DNA of 64,000 nt. Origin: JANWYU01 sp964655485 (lineage in GTDB: Bacteria > Bdellovibrionota > Bdellovibrionia > Bdellovibrionales > Bdellovibrionaceae). The position numbers and the translations under genes are program-made. The notes beneath the pieces are model-generated. The model was not told the origin of the DNA and did no database searches. It saw only the letters and a program-made list of their open reading frames with translations. Shown piece by piece: positions 34,351 to 43,258 of the stretch (its first letter is position 1; each line of letters begins with the position of its first letter). The stretch lies in assembly GCA_964655485.1 (NCBI GenBank), contig CAZZMS010000090.1:3589-67588 (forward strand), in the 5' to 3' direction.

Positions 34351-35028
34351 ATGAGAAATTTTATGCTCAGTCATTTTATGTGGGGAATGGTCATTTGGCT
34401 TTTTGTTACTCAGGGATTAGCCTCTGGGGTGAAATTTAGTATCTTCGTTTATCATCGCTTAGCTACAAAAAATTTAGAAGATATGGATCGATTGCTGCGC
34501 GCCAAAATTCACGCCAGTCAAAAATCTGCGACTCCGGAAGAGCAGGTGGCCCATTTAGTGGAGGCGACTCAAGCTTTATTCTCTCGTCCGAATTACGATA
34601 ATTTGATTGAAAAGCTGTTACCTCAGCTTCTTTTTGAGCTCAAGGACAAAGGGCTCACTGAGAAGGTTTTTTCAGAGTTTATTGGTGAGGCTACGGCGGG
34701 AATTCAAGACGAGGCCAAGACGGTCTCGGGAGAAGCACAGGTCACTTATCTTATCGCGCTTGAGAATTGGCTTTCTGAAATGCAAATCTATTTGGACCAA
34801 GAGTCCATCCGCAAGTTGGTTGAGCGCATCGCTGATACCCAGTTTAAAATCTCTGATTTGGCTAAAAAGACGGCAGGCTTGCACCTCCCTTATACCTTAA
34901 AAGATCCACAAAAATTAGCTAGGCATATTCTAAAAAAACCGCAAAAGCAGACGGCTAAAAAAGCTAACGTAAATAAGTTCACCTCCGGTGAAGAGAGCTC
35001 TGGTGGTAGCGAAGACCCTTCTCTGTGA
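34351..35028 (+). CDS. Exported helical protein of unknown function
   Basis: From the ATG at 34351 the product has 225 residues with a signal peptide (LSHFMWGMVIWLFVTQGLASG). An earlier GTG at 34273 adds 26 residues before it and is less likely. The mature protein is mostly charged helices and ends in a Lys-rich then Ser/Gly/Glu-rich tail (KKPQKQTAKKANVNK, SGEESSGGSEDPS). I do not recognise a family. It ends 15 bases before the barrel-like gene and could be in the same operon. Confidence 0.6.
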   Translation: MRNFMLSHFMWGMVIWLFVTQGLASGVKFSIFVYHRLATKNLEDMDRLLRAKIHASQKSATPEEQVAHLVEATQALFSRPNYDNLIEKLLPQLLFELKDKGLTEKVFSEFIGEATAGIQDEAKTVSGEAQVTYLIALENWLSEMQIYLDQESIRKLVERIADTQFKISDLAKKTAGLHLPYTLKDPQKLARHILKKPQKQTAKKANVNKFTSGEESSGGSEDPSL

Positions 35029-35043
35029 TACTGGGCCCATTTC

Positions 35044-36165
35044 ATGACAAATTTTTTGTTGAGTTATAGCTACTTTGCAAAGGCCGCATTGTTTGTTTTT
35101 GTTGTAGTTTTGGCATCGAAGCTTAACGCACAAATTCCCTCAGCTAGTGTGGGTGAGCGCTACTTTTATCGAGGAGCTCGGGCTTTGGGTATGGGTGGGG
35201 TGCAAGTAGTAACCGTAAACGACGAAACAGCGGTACTCATCAACCCCGCCAATCAGCTGCGGCTCAGGGGGGCGCGTTTGACTTCATTAGATGTGGAGCT
35301 TGAGGCCTCTGATACGTTCTACTACCCCTTTTACCAAACTCAGCCTATTGGTAACCCGCTCAATTTGGATTCGGTTTTCTCTAGTATTAGTCAAAATCCT
35401 GATAAAAATTATTATTTTCGCGCGAGTTCAGCGCCGGTATTTGCTAGTGAGTTTTTTAGTTTAGGAGCTTTGATTCAGCAAAGTTTGATGGGGCGGCTCA
35501 ACTCGAGTTCAGCCACGGCCGACGCATTTTATCGAGACGATCAAGTGCTATTTGCGGGAATCGCCGCCAGGATGCTGGATGGACATCTGAAGTTGGGTGT
35601 TACTGGGCGAGCCGTGTCGCGTCTCGAGCTGGATGCGCAACTCCCGTGGCCTAGCGTGTTCAGCATGGTTCATCAGGGTCGGGGGGGGACAGCTTTAGCT
35701 TATGATCTAGGCTTGACTTTGGTAGCACCTGTGGCTTGGCACCCCACCTTGAGTATCGTGGCCCGAGATTTTGGTGGTACACGGTTTGATCAAAGCTTCT
35801 ATCAAAGAGGCAGCTATTTCACGACCTTGCCCGAGCAGAAGCAGTCTATAGATGTTGGTTTAGGGGTGTTCCCTATTCATCGCAGTCAAAACCGCTCCGT
35901 ATTTGCGATCGAAGCTCATGACGTCGAGAATATGTCCAAACGTTCAAAGCCAATAAAAAATCTCCATCTTGGCTACGAGTTTAATTATCGCGATATTTTA
36001 TTTTTTCGCTTCGGAGCTAACCAGGGCCATTGGACCACAGGGATTGAAATCGCAAGCGAGTTCACGCAGTTGCAATTAGCTTGGTATGCCGAGGAGATGA
36101 CCGATGATGATAGCATTTCTTTTCCTTCGAGGCGGCTTGTTTTGAAATGGTCGTTTCGATTTTAG
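35044..36165 (+). CDS. Outer-membrane beta-barrel protein, PorV/FadL-like (first of two)
   Basis: The 373-residue product has a signal peptide (about 1-29, ending LNAQ) and then YRGARALGMGGVQVVTVNDE, followed by a NPAN motif. This ALGMGG...NPA pattern is typical of PorV/FadL-like and UPF0164-type outer-membrane barrels. The rest alternates aromatic and polar residues and ends in WSFRF with a terminal phenylalanine. A paralog with the same N-terminal pattern lies two genes downstream. Confidence 0.65.
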   Translation: MTNFLLSYSYFAKAALFVFVVVLASKLNAQIPSASVGERYFYRGARALGMGGVQVVTVNDETAVLINPANQLRLRGARLTSLDVELEASDTFYYPFYQTQPIGNPLNLDSVFSSISQNPDKNYYFRASSAPVFASEFFSLGALIQQSLMGRLNSSSATADAFYRDDQVLFAGIAARMLDGHLKLGVTGRAVSRLELDAQLPWPSVFSMVHQGRGGTALAYDLGLTLVAPVAWHPTLSIVARDFGGTRFDQSFYQRGSYFTTLPEQKQSIDVGLGVFPIHRSQNRSVFAIEAHDVENMSKRSKPIKNLHLGYEFNYRDILFFRFGANQGHWTTGIEIASEFTQLQLAWYAEEMTDDDSISFPSRRLVLKWSFRF

Positions 36166-36265
36166 GAGAAAAAAGATGGGTGCTTCAGGAATAGTGGTGG
36201 CCCCAAAACTTTTTTGATAAACTTGATTTCGAGGGCAGATAGTGTTTGCTAGAGGTCATTGAACG

Positions 36266-37141
36266 ATGCGTACGTTGAGTCGACAAATTTTAGCTCGAGT
36301 CACCTGGATTGCCATGGTCAGCTTATGCGTGGTGAACTGCAAGAATCCTTATGGGAAGTTTTCTTCACAAAGCTCGGATGAGGCCTTGTACCAGTCGGCT
36401 ATGCAGGCCTACAATAATAATCAATTCGTTCTGTCTACGACTTATTTCCAACAGCTTTCACCGGGTTTTTTAGCGCAACGAGAGGTGCGTTTTAATTACG
36501 CCAAGGCCTTAGCTGGCAGGTGTGGATACACGTTTTTTGATTTTGTAGAGGCTTTACAAAATGCCAACTTCAGCAATCCCCTGTTTAAGGCCCTTCTTTC
36601 CATGTGGGGGAATAAGCCCGTGTTACCGCAGTATTGTACTCAAGCCGAATTGCAACTCAAACAGGTGTGGGCGCAGTATGGGACTCCGACTAATGAAGAG
36701 AAGTTGTTTATGGTTCTTCTGTCCTTGTCTAAGATGGGGATGTACTTGCGAGCGAGCCATGATATTGATGAAAATGGGGGCTTGGGTAATGGGGTCGTCG
36801 ATACCGGCGTAGATAGTTGTACCGTCGACACCTCGGGAACAGTCCCTAAGCAGTTCACTGACGCGGAAATTAAGGAGGTTATCACAGGATTGGCTCTAAC
36901 CAATTTGTATGTGGCAGCTTTGGCTGGTGTCGTGACCAATGCCTCCACTATTAGCACAGTTCTAAATACTTTTTGCACGACGCCTGGGGTGGCTTTTTGT
37001 TCTTTAACCGACGCAGCCAGTGTGACTCCCGCTGATGTGAAAACGATGCGAGGATTTCTGGTGTGGGATGCTACGGGTTTGGATGGTAACTCCAGTTGTG
37101 TTCCCGTTAATCCCCCACCGGGTACCTTATGTTGTCCTTAA
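36266..37141 (+). CDS. Lipoprotein between two barrel paralogs
   Basis: The 291-residue product has a type II signal peptide ending SLCVVNC (C at about residue 26). YQSAMQAYNNNQFVLSTTYFQQL looks like a TPR-type helical repeat, and four more cysteines lie in the C-terminal half (around GVDSCTVD, TFCTT, FCSL and CCP at the end). It lies between two barrel genes in the same direction and may be an accessory of them; no family is recognised. Confidence 0.65.
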   Translation: MRTLSRQILARVTWIAMVSLCVVNCKNPYGKFSSQSSDEALYQSAMQAYNNNQFVLSTTYFQQLSPGFLAQREVRFNYAKALAGRCGYTFFDFVEALQNANFSNPLFKALLSMWGNKPVLPQYCTQAELQLKQVWAQYGTPTNEEKLFMVLLSLSKMGMYLRASHDIDENGGLGNGVVDTGVDSCTVDTSGTVPKQFTDAEIKEVITGLALTNLYVAALAGVVTNASTISTVLNTFCTTPGVAFCSLTDAASVTPADVKTMRGFLVWDATGLDGNSSCVPVNPPPGTLCCP

Positions 37142-37254
37142 TGCCTGAGGCTAGCTAGAGCCAGCACTTGAAGGTGCTATTTTCGTCGAGTGAGAACTCG
37201 TGCTTGTCTTTGTCTTTCAATGGGAACGCCACTGCACCATGGTATTCGAGCTTG

Positions 37255-38436
37255 ATGACTTGCCTACTCGAATGGATTGAGAGGACACTGGATAGTGTGA
37301 GGGAGTTTTCTGTTAGCTTGGGCCGCTGGGGGATATTATTTATTTTCTTGGCTTCCGTTGGGGAGGGTCAAGAGCTCCGCACCTATCACCAATCAATACG
37401 TGCGCTTGGCATGGGAGGAGTCAGGGTAGCCCACGAACATGAGGCGCAAGCTTTGGCGTGGAATCCCGCTTATCTTGGCTTTAACTCGGGATTCAATATG
37501 ACCTTAGCGGATGCGGGAGCGGGGTTTAATGGGTTACAGGCCTACGAAAGCTTTAAAGACGTAGATTTAAGTCAAGGGATCAGTGGTTTAAACGGTGTTT
37601 ATGGTAAGCCTTTGTGGTTGGGGGCATGGGGTTGGGCCGCCGTATCTTGGAGTTTTGCAGGAGCTTACTATTTATCTTTTTACGACCTGACGGTGTTACT
37701 TAAAGATCCAGGTGTTCCCAAAATGGATGTGAGTTACTATCAAGACGATTTTTATATTTTGGGTTTTGGTTACCAAGTTCTTGAGGGTTTCAGTATAGGA
37801 GCGAACATTAAGCGAGTAGAAAGAATTGGAGGGGATATCACATTCGATACAGCTCAACTCTTGTCCCCCGGTTTTGTCAACAATCTGGTGAGTAACATTG
37901 AAAGTACCTTGAATGCTCACGGCCAAGCTTTTGGCGCAGATATAGGGGTAGCCTATCGCTGGAAGCGTGCTTTGAATCCCACTTTATCCTTGGCGTGGCA
38001 GGATGTGGGTTATACGAGTTTTGCGCCGAGTGATCCCACCAAACCTATGGCTCCCATACGGGATAATTTGATCTTGTCGGGGAATTTTCATGATTCATGG
38101 ATGGGTTTCCGCCTCGGCGGAGGTTTTGAGTACCGACATATTCGTAACGACGATGAGCAGTTGGGCAAGAAAATTCACCTAGGTTTGGAGCTGGGCCTTC
38201 CCTTTGTCGATTTGAGGGCTGGGTTATATCAGGGATACACGAGTTATGGTGTTGGATTAGATATTTGGCTTTTACGTTTTGATGCCGCCTGGTTTCGTCA
38301 GGAGATGGGAGTTTTTCCCGGGCAGACTCCGCAAGAGCGGATTATGCTGAGTTTAAACATGGACTTAAGTCTTGATCCAGATTTGCGCCTTCGCGAAGAC
38401 TCAGGACGCAGGCGGCGTTTGTTCCAGCGGCGTTGA
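37255..38436 (+). CDS. Outer-membrane beta-barrel protein, PorV/FadL-like (second of two)
   Basis: From the ATG at 37255 the product has about 393 residues with an N-terminal hydrophobic segment (LGRWGILFIFLASVGEG). An earlier TTG at 37168 only adds a non-hydrophobic leader. The mature part begins YHQSIRALGMGGVRVAHEHE and has NPAYLGF, the same pattern as the 373-residue protein two genes upstream. It is rich in Gly, aromatic and alternating strands, and ends with a basic tail (DSGRRRRLFQRR) rather than a terminal phenylalanine strand. Confidence 0.65.
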   Translation: MTCLLEWIERTLDSVREFSVSLGRWGILFIFLASVGEGQELRTYHQSIRALGMGGVRVAHEHEAQALAWNPAYLGFNSGFNMTLADAGAGFNGLQAYESFKDVDLSQGISGLNGVYGKPLWLGAWGWAAVSWSFAGAYYLSFYDLTVLLKDPGVPKMDVSYYQDDFYILGFGYQVLEGFSIGANIKRVERIGGDITFDTAQLLSPGFVNNLVSNIESTLNAHGQAFGADIGVAYRWKRALNPTLSLAWQDVGYTSFAPSDPTKPMAPIRDNLILSGNFHDSWMGFRLGGGFEYRHIRNDDEQLGKKIHLGLELGLPFVDLRAGLYQGYTSYGVGLDIWLLRFDAAWFRQEMGVFPGQTPQERIMLSLNMDLSLDPDLRLREDSGRRRRLFQRR

Positions 38437-38494
38437 TAGAGTGCGGGGCGGTCCGCGGATAGGGGATCATATTTTCAGTGTTTATTCTTAATCA

Positions 38495-38776
38495 TTATTC
38501 AGGGCGTGCCGCATAGGGAGAGGGCTTGTGGGTGGTCTTGTTTGGTGGCAAAGATTCTCTCGCGGTTGGATGGTTGGCTGGAGCACTCTGTTCTGTGTTC
38601 TTGTAGGTAGCTATCTCTTTAAATCGAGAGGAGATGTTGAGGCTTTCTGGCGTGGGTGAAGAAGAATTTTTCTCCCGGTCAAAGCTTTGACATGATGAGA
38701 ACAAGACAGCTAAGGCAGCGAGAGGGAAAACTTTCCAAGTTTTGTCTTTCACGAGAGTGTCAATCAATCGAATCAT
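38495..38776 (-). CDS. Small lipoprotein
   Basis: The 93-residue product has a lipobox (LFSSC, C at about residue 29) after a hydrophobic helix. The mature part is Ser/Pro/Thr-rich, probably disordered, with no domain. It is convergent with the second barrel gene; no family is known. Confidence 0.55.
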   Translation of the reverse strand: MIRLIDTLVKDKTWKVFPLAALAVLFSSCQSFDREKNSSSPTPESLNISSRFKEIATYKNTEQSAPANHPTARESLPPNKTTHKPSPYAARPE

Positions 38777-38920
38777 GGATGGGCTCCTTCATGGGGTCAG
38801 ACACCTGAATCCGTGAGTGCGGTTATATGAGGACGATCGGCATTATGACTCGATAGGCAAGTGGTTTGGGGCAAAAACTTGCCTAAGGTGGGGTGATGCA
38901 GTAAGGTTCCATTTCAGCGT

Positions 38921-38996
<76 letters not shown>

Positions 38997-39024
38997 ATTT
39001 TTTTTCTGCTCAAAAAATGAGGGA

Positions 39025-39981
39025 TTGAGGGGCATCTCGTCGGTGGAACTGAGCTTACTAAGGTACTTTATCCCATTTTTGCTTGCGCTGATTGTTTTGG
39101 ATCTCGGGCTGTTTAAGCTCCTATCAAAAAAAGACGGGCGAAGAGTTGCGTTAATCGAAACGGCTTTTTGGATTGTGATCGCTCTCGCATTCAACATTTG
39201 GGTTTGGTGGTACTCGGGCCGCAGTGATCTGGCTTTTGAGTTTCTCACTGCCTATGTTGTGGAAAAAAGCCTGAGTGTAGATAATCTTTTTGTTATTTTG
39301 CTCATTTTTGAGTCCCTAAAAATCCCACCTTCCTACCAACATCGGGTGTTGTTCTTCGGCGTTTTGGGTGCCATTGTCATGCGCGCTATTTTCATACTAG
39401 TTGGGGCTTATTTGGTGCAAAAATTTGAATGGATTCTTTTGATCTTTGGAGCTGTTTTGGTATTCACGGCATGGAAGTTCATTCGTGAAAATAAGACCGC
39501 CGATGTCAGAGAAGAGGAACAAAAGCTTCTGCGCTGGTTGAAAAAAGTTATCCCGCTGAGCTCGCAAGTTCATGGTGAGCGCTTTTTTATCCGTGAGGGG
39601 GGGCGTTGGTTAGCTACACCCCTATTTTTGGCCTTAGTCTTTGTGGAGCTCACTGACGTTATTTTTGCGGTGGACTCAATCCCCGCAGTGTTCGCTGTGA
39701 CCAAAGATGGGTTTATTGCCTTCACCTCTAACATTTTCGCCGTGTTAGGCCTTCGGGCTTTGTATTTTGTTCTAGCTGATTTTGCTAAGAGGCTGCGTTA
39801 CCTAAAGCCAGGACTGGCTGTGATTTTATTTTTTATTGGGGTGAAACTATTGATCATTCAGTGGTATCACATACCCAGTTGGGTCTCGCTCATGGTGATC
39901 TCCGGCGTGTTAAGCACTGCGGCACTTTCCTCCTGGTATGTGGATCGACTGCAGCAAAAAAGTCTGGACCAAACGCGATGA
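39025..39981 (+). CDS. TerC-family integral membrane protein
   Basis: The 318-residue product has about eight hydrophobic helices and the TerC signatures VEKSLSVDNLFV and FVELTDVIFAVDSIPAVFAV, with the paired acidic residues in membrane segments that TerC/Alx proteins use in metal (Mn) export. Family members are linked to tellurite resistance or manganese homeostasis. The start is TTG at 39025 or GTG at 39043; it begins only 28 bases after the tRNA, so it may be co-transcribed with it. Confidence 0.88.
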   Translation: MRGISSVELSLLRYFIPFLLALIVLDLGLFKLLSKKDGRRVALIETAFWIVIALAFNIWVWWYSGRSDLAFEFLTAYVVEKSLSVDNLFVILLIFESLKIPPSYQHRVLFFGVLGAIVMRAIFILVGAYLVQKFEWILLIFGAVLVFTAWKFIRENKTADVREEEQKLLRWLKKVIPLSSQVHGERFFIREGGRWLATPLFLALVFVELTDVIFAVDSIPAVFAVTKDGFIAFTSNIFAVLGLRALYFVLADFAKRLRYLKPGLAVILFFIGVKLLIIQWYHIPSWVSLMVISGVLSTAALSSWYVDRLQQKSLDQTR

Positions 39982-40077
39982 GCAGAGTTAGCTAGGGTTT
40001 GAGGTTTATGAGGGGATTAACCCCAACCTTAACAACAGTTGGCTTGCTCTCTGTCAACTCACCAAAGGAGGTCTACC

Positions 40078-40692
40078 ATGTGGTCTCGTTTAGCTCTTTT
40101 GTTGCCCTTTTTCGCTTTAGCATCCTGCAAGAACACATTTTCGGGACGCTTGCAGGTGACTCAAAGTTTTCCTTTGACTCACGAGGTCAAAGAGACCTGG
40201 GGAGATCAAGAGACTTACAAAAAGCAAAAGTCCATCATTATGGCTGGTAGTTATGAGGCCCAACTGCGTTTTTATGGTAAGACTCAAGTGGATCTAGTTA
40301 TCAACCCTAAGTCCTGGCGCGCGCAAACTTATCGTTTGGAGCTGCCGCGAAGTATCGACTGGTCGGCCCCTCAAGGCGAGTTTGCTTTTTCTGCCAAAGA
40401 ATTGGGTCAAAGCTTTGCGCTATCTGGACGCTGGATTCGAGAGGTGAATGAATCTTCGGTGGTCAAGGAATGGGAAAGTTGTGAGTATCAGGATTGGGAG
40501 TGGGTTTGCGACCACACAGGCTGTGCTCAAAGGTGGGTGTGGAAACGGGGTTGGCACTGGGTCGAATATTTTTGGCGGACCACGCGTGTTGATCTCGCCG
40601 CAGGAATTAAGCAAAGTGCGGAGGTTGCGCGTTTTCAAGGTCAAGAATCTTGGCGAGAAAAAGTTATTATTAGCCAAACTCAGTGTTTTTAA
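40078..40692 (+). CDS. Lipoprotein of unknown function
   Basis: From the ATG at 40078 (preceded by AAAGGAGG) the product has 204 residues with a signal peptide ending FALASC. An upstream in-frame start at 40039 would add 13 residues lacking this logic. The mature part contains a Trp/Cys-rich segment (CEYQDWEWVCDHTGC) that may form disulfides. I recognise no family. A strong terminator follows. Confidence 0.65.
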   Translation: MWSRLALLLPFFALASCKNTFSGRLQVTQSFPLTHEVKETWGDQETYKKQKSIIMAGSYEAQLRFYGKTQVDLVINPKSWRAQTYRLELPRSIDWSAPQGEFAFSAKELGQSFALSGRWIREVNESSVVKEWESCEYQDWEWVCDHTGCAQRWVWKRGWHWVEYFWRTTRVDLAAGIKQSAEVARFQGQESWREKVIISQTQCF

Positions 40693-40701
40693 GACGTGAA
40701 T

Positions 40702-40740
40702 TTGTGGCCTAGTTTTCTCTGACTAGGCCACAAGCTTTTT
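40702..40740 (+). terminator. Strong intrinsic terminator after the lipoprotein gene
   Basis: A perfect 12-bp stem (TTGTGGCCTAGT with ACTAGGCCACAA) around an eight-base loop is followed by CTTTTT. Its right arm overlaps the stop codon of the convergent FliG-like gene. Confidence 0.88.
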
Positions 40741-41427
40741 AATCTGCTGTAAGCGATCTTTAAGTTTCGTCACTTCCTTTTTCAGTCGTTGGTTTTCTTG
40801 CATTAAAACTTCCAGCTGCTTATTTAGAAGAAGGAGTTTTGAGGTCTCTGAATCCCCCATGGATTCACTCGTTTTGTCGGCATGATCAGCCGTTGATATT
40901 GTCTTGTTTTCCGATGCGGTGGTGCTTAAAAACGCCGCCTTCAAGCTTTCTCGATTGAGGATTTGTTCATAGTGATCTGGTATTCTTAGTTGTTCGGGGA
41001 TTTGGCTCCAAAAGTTTCGCTTATCATTGAGGACTTGACGAATAGATTGAAAAATTTTGATCTGGCAAGCATTGATGTCGCCGATTCTTGGCTCGGGCTC
41101 TTGGGTCCACGTATTTTCCACCTTCTTTTGAATGACTGAGTTCAGATAAGATAGAAATTTTTGCCGCATATCGGGAGATAAGTTCCATAAAGCGATCGCA
41201 ATAATTCTTGGCGGAATCAATTCTAGGGCATAGGTGAGAAGCCCTTGCGGCAAGGAGATAAGCTTTTCCATCGTAAATCGTTTTTCTTCAATAGCATCTG
41301 CCCAGACGGCGCTTTCTTGTCGTATCATTTGTAAGAATCGCTGTTGCTTTTCTGGATCGGAATTTTCAATGAGTAACAAGAGTTGGTAAAATCCTCCTTC
41401 TTTTTTGTAGCGCTCTAACGTAGACAT
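40723..41427 (-). CDS. FliG C-domain-like protein outside a flagellar operon
   Basis: From the ATG at 41427 (Shine-Dalgarno GGGAGG) the product has 234 residues. The region EKRFTMEKLISLP, PPRIIAIALWNLSPDMRQKFL and DINACQIKIFQSIRQVL follows the pattern of the FliG C-terminal domain (FxFEDL, LALAL, ...KIF). The C-terminus is a coiled coil (about 195-230). It is not next to other flagellar motor genes and lacks a full-length FliG N/M region. It may be a FliG paralog acting on another rotor or a helical protein of similar architecture. It is coupled to the 103-residue gene by TAATG. Confidence 0.6.
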   Translation of the reverse strand: MSTLERYKKEGGFYQLLLLIENSDPEKQQRFLQMIRQESAVWADAIEEKRFTMEKLISLPQGLLTYALELIPPRIIAIALWNLSPDMRQKFLSYLNSVIQKKVENTWTQEPEPRIGDINACQIKIFQSIRQVLNDKRNFWSQIPEQLRIPDHYEQILNRESLKAAFLSTTASENKTISTADHADKTSESMGDSETSKLLLLNKQLEVLMQENQRLKKEVTKLKDRLQQIKKLVA

Positions 41428-41738
41428 TAGAAACCTCCCTCGCACTCCCACAGATGTCGGCTGGGGTAACTTCTTTTTTCTTTGATGCGACATTTTTTAA
41501 AAAAGAATTCATCTGGTGGGACCTTATTTTCATCGGTGCGATAAGGAGTTTCATAATAGAAATCGTCACTTCCTAGACTTGCGGCTCGGGGGCGAGCCTG
41601 AGCTTGGCGTTGCCACAAAAGCTCCTGGGAACTTGTGGCACAGCCACTGGCTGTTTCAAAAATATATACACATAACACCTTGAATAAATCTCGTTTGTAG
41701 TGATTTAGCCATATGGCGAAACCGAATAATTTGTTCAT
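41427..41738 (-). CDS. Small lipoprotein-like protein upstream of the FliG-like gene
   Basis: The 103-residue product has a hydrophobic segment (LFKVLCVYIF) ending in TASGC, a plausible lipobox, then a charged stretch with DDFYYETPYRTDEN and four cysteines in all (C33 in the lipobox, KKCRIK and WECEGG at the end). Its stop codon overlaps the start codon of the FliG-like gene (TAATG), which argues that it is a real translated gene. No family is recognised. Confidence 0.55.
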   Translation of the reverse strand: MNKLFGFAIWLNHYKRDLFKVLCVYIFETASGCATSSQELLWQRQAQARPRAASLGSDDFYYETPYRTDENKVPPDEFFFKKCRIKEKRSYPSRHLWECEGGF

Positions 41739-41908
41739 GTAGCTAGCTTAGCCTCTAAGTTTCATGCAATAAATGTTACCCTTACATTTGGGTGAGATGT
41801 ATGATTTCTCTGGACCAAGGTTCAGCCGTCGTCCTTGATTAACTGTTTGACCCTATGGAATTCACACCGGAATCATATTTCCTTTTTCTGTTACCAGCGC
41901 CATCTCTG

Positions 41909-41942
41909 GGAGGCGTGCCACGGGTCGAAACGAAAAGGCCCA
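41909..41942 (+). repeat. Partial match to the 50-kb inverted-repeat element
   Basis: GGGAGGCGTGCCACGGGTCG followed by AAACGAAAAGGCC resembles the right side of the element at 50327-50359 (GGAGGGCGTGCCCCGGGTG then AAAAGAAAAAGCC) at about three of four positions. The left arm is not present here. It sits in a 244-base gap with no gene, before hutI. Confidence 0.4.
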
Positions 41943-41982
41943 TGGAGGAAAACCATAAAAAAAGAAATTTTTCAGGATTGAT

Positions 41983-43227
41983 TCAGCCTGAGCCTAGGAT
42001 AGCCATCTCAGGGCGTAATGGATCGGCACTGTAAAAAAGCTCGAAAGGGTGCTCATGCCATAGGTTGACACAAAACTGCTTGCCCACTTCGAGGCTACCC
42101 CAATAGGTCTCCATCCCGAGAGATTTTGCCGCACCAAAGGTGTAAGCAGACCACACTTCGGGAAGTGACATTTTCATTTCTAGACGGGCCAAAAGTCCCA
42201 CAAGCCCAAGGCTTTGGCTAAAAGCCGTACCGGGATTAAAGTCGGTGCTCAAAGCCACGATGGCTCCGGAGTCAATCAACTTACGGGCAGGTGGATAGGG
42301 GCAGCGCAAATAGAGATCTGCGGTAGGAAGAAGATTAACCACTGTAGAGCTTTTAGCGAGTTTTTCGATGTCCTCGCTATTGATATGAATCGCATGCTCG
42401 ATACTTCTTGCCCCAAGCTCTAAGGCCAACTCCGCGCTGCCTTGGCGAGATAATTGTTCTGCATGAATGCAGATTTCAAGCCCTACACTTTGTGCTTTTT
42501 TTAAAAAAGGCTTGGCATCTTCTATCGTACAAAATCCAGACTCAATAAAGATATCCACACGCCGAGTCAGACTTTGTATTTCAGGCCAAAACGGCTCGTA
42601 GCTTTCCAGATATGCCCCCCAGGATTTATACTCGGGGGGCAATGCATGGGCCCCGAGAAAGGTGCTTACCAATTTGACGGCGGAATCTGATTGGGCCTCG
42701 CGGATCAATTGGAGTTGGCGAAGCTCCTCCCGAGGGTTTAAGCCGTAACCGGTTTTGACCTCTACCAGGGCAACACCTTGCTGAGAGAAGCCCTGAAGAT
42801 GTTTTAGGAGAATGCTTCGGAGCTCTAAGTCGCTTGCCGCCCGAGTTTGCTTAACCGTAGAGTAAATCCCCCCGCCACGCGCCGTAATGTCTTGATAGCT
42901 CAGTCCTTGATTGCGCCAGTCCAGTTCCTGAGAGCGGTTACCGGCAAAAAGGCTATGGGTGTGGCACTCGATAAAGGCTGGAGTGATGTGGCCAGGCTCC
43001 ATTTTATAAATGTTTTGCGGTTCCGGGCTCAAAGAAGCGGGTAACAAATGGGAAGGCCCTAGCCACGCAATGCATCCTTGGGAATCAACCACGATTGTGG
43101 CATCAGAGAGGGGCTCCAAGTCGGATTCCTTGGGGTAGCGGCCCTCCTTGCGAGAGAGGCCAGCGAAAGTCCACAGGTGCTCAATATGGGTCCATGCTCG
43201 CCAATTTTTATGCTCTGCTAGGGACAC
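41983..43227 (-). CDS. hutI: Imidazolonepropionase
   Basis: The amidohydrolase has the metal-binding HxH in TPAFIECHTHSLFAGNRSQE, then TFLGAHALPPE, CIHAEQLS and ALSTDFNPG, the HutI metal-site pattern. It opens the imidazolone ring in histidine degradation. The frame is open from 43308, but the GTG at 43227 has GGGAGG 7 bases upstream and avoids overlap with gpmA; this gives 414 residues. No hutH or hutU is adjacent, so the pathway is split or partial here. Confidence 0.93.
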   Translation of the reverse strand: MSLAEHKNWRAWTHIEHLWTFAGLSRKEGRYPKESDLEPLSDATIVVDSQGCIAWLGPSHLLPASLSPEPQNIYKMEPGHITPAFIECHTHSLFAGNRSQELDWRNQGLSYQDITARGGGIYSTVKQTRAASDLELRSILLKHLQGFSQQGVALVEVKTGYGLNPREELRQLQLIREAQSDSAVKLVSTFLGAHALPPEYKSWGAYLESYEPFWPEIQSLTRRVDIFIESGFCTIEDAKPFLKKAQSVGLEICIHAEQLSRQGSAELALELGARSIEHAIHINSEDIEKLAKSSTVVNLLPTADLYLRCPYPPARKLIDSGAIVALSTDFNPGTAFSQSLGLVGLLARLEMKMSLPEVWSAYTFGAAKSLGMETYWGSLEVGKQFCVNLWHEHPFELFYSADPLRPEMAILGSG

Positions 43228-43258
43228 GGGCAGGCCTCCCAGAAATGGAGATGAGTGA

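Noticed and set aside
38997..39024. yybP-ykoY manganese riboswitch before the terC-family gene
   Set aside because: Only 28 bases separate the tRNA from the first possible start codon, too short for the riboswitch.
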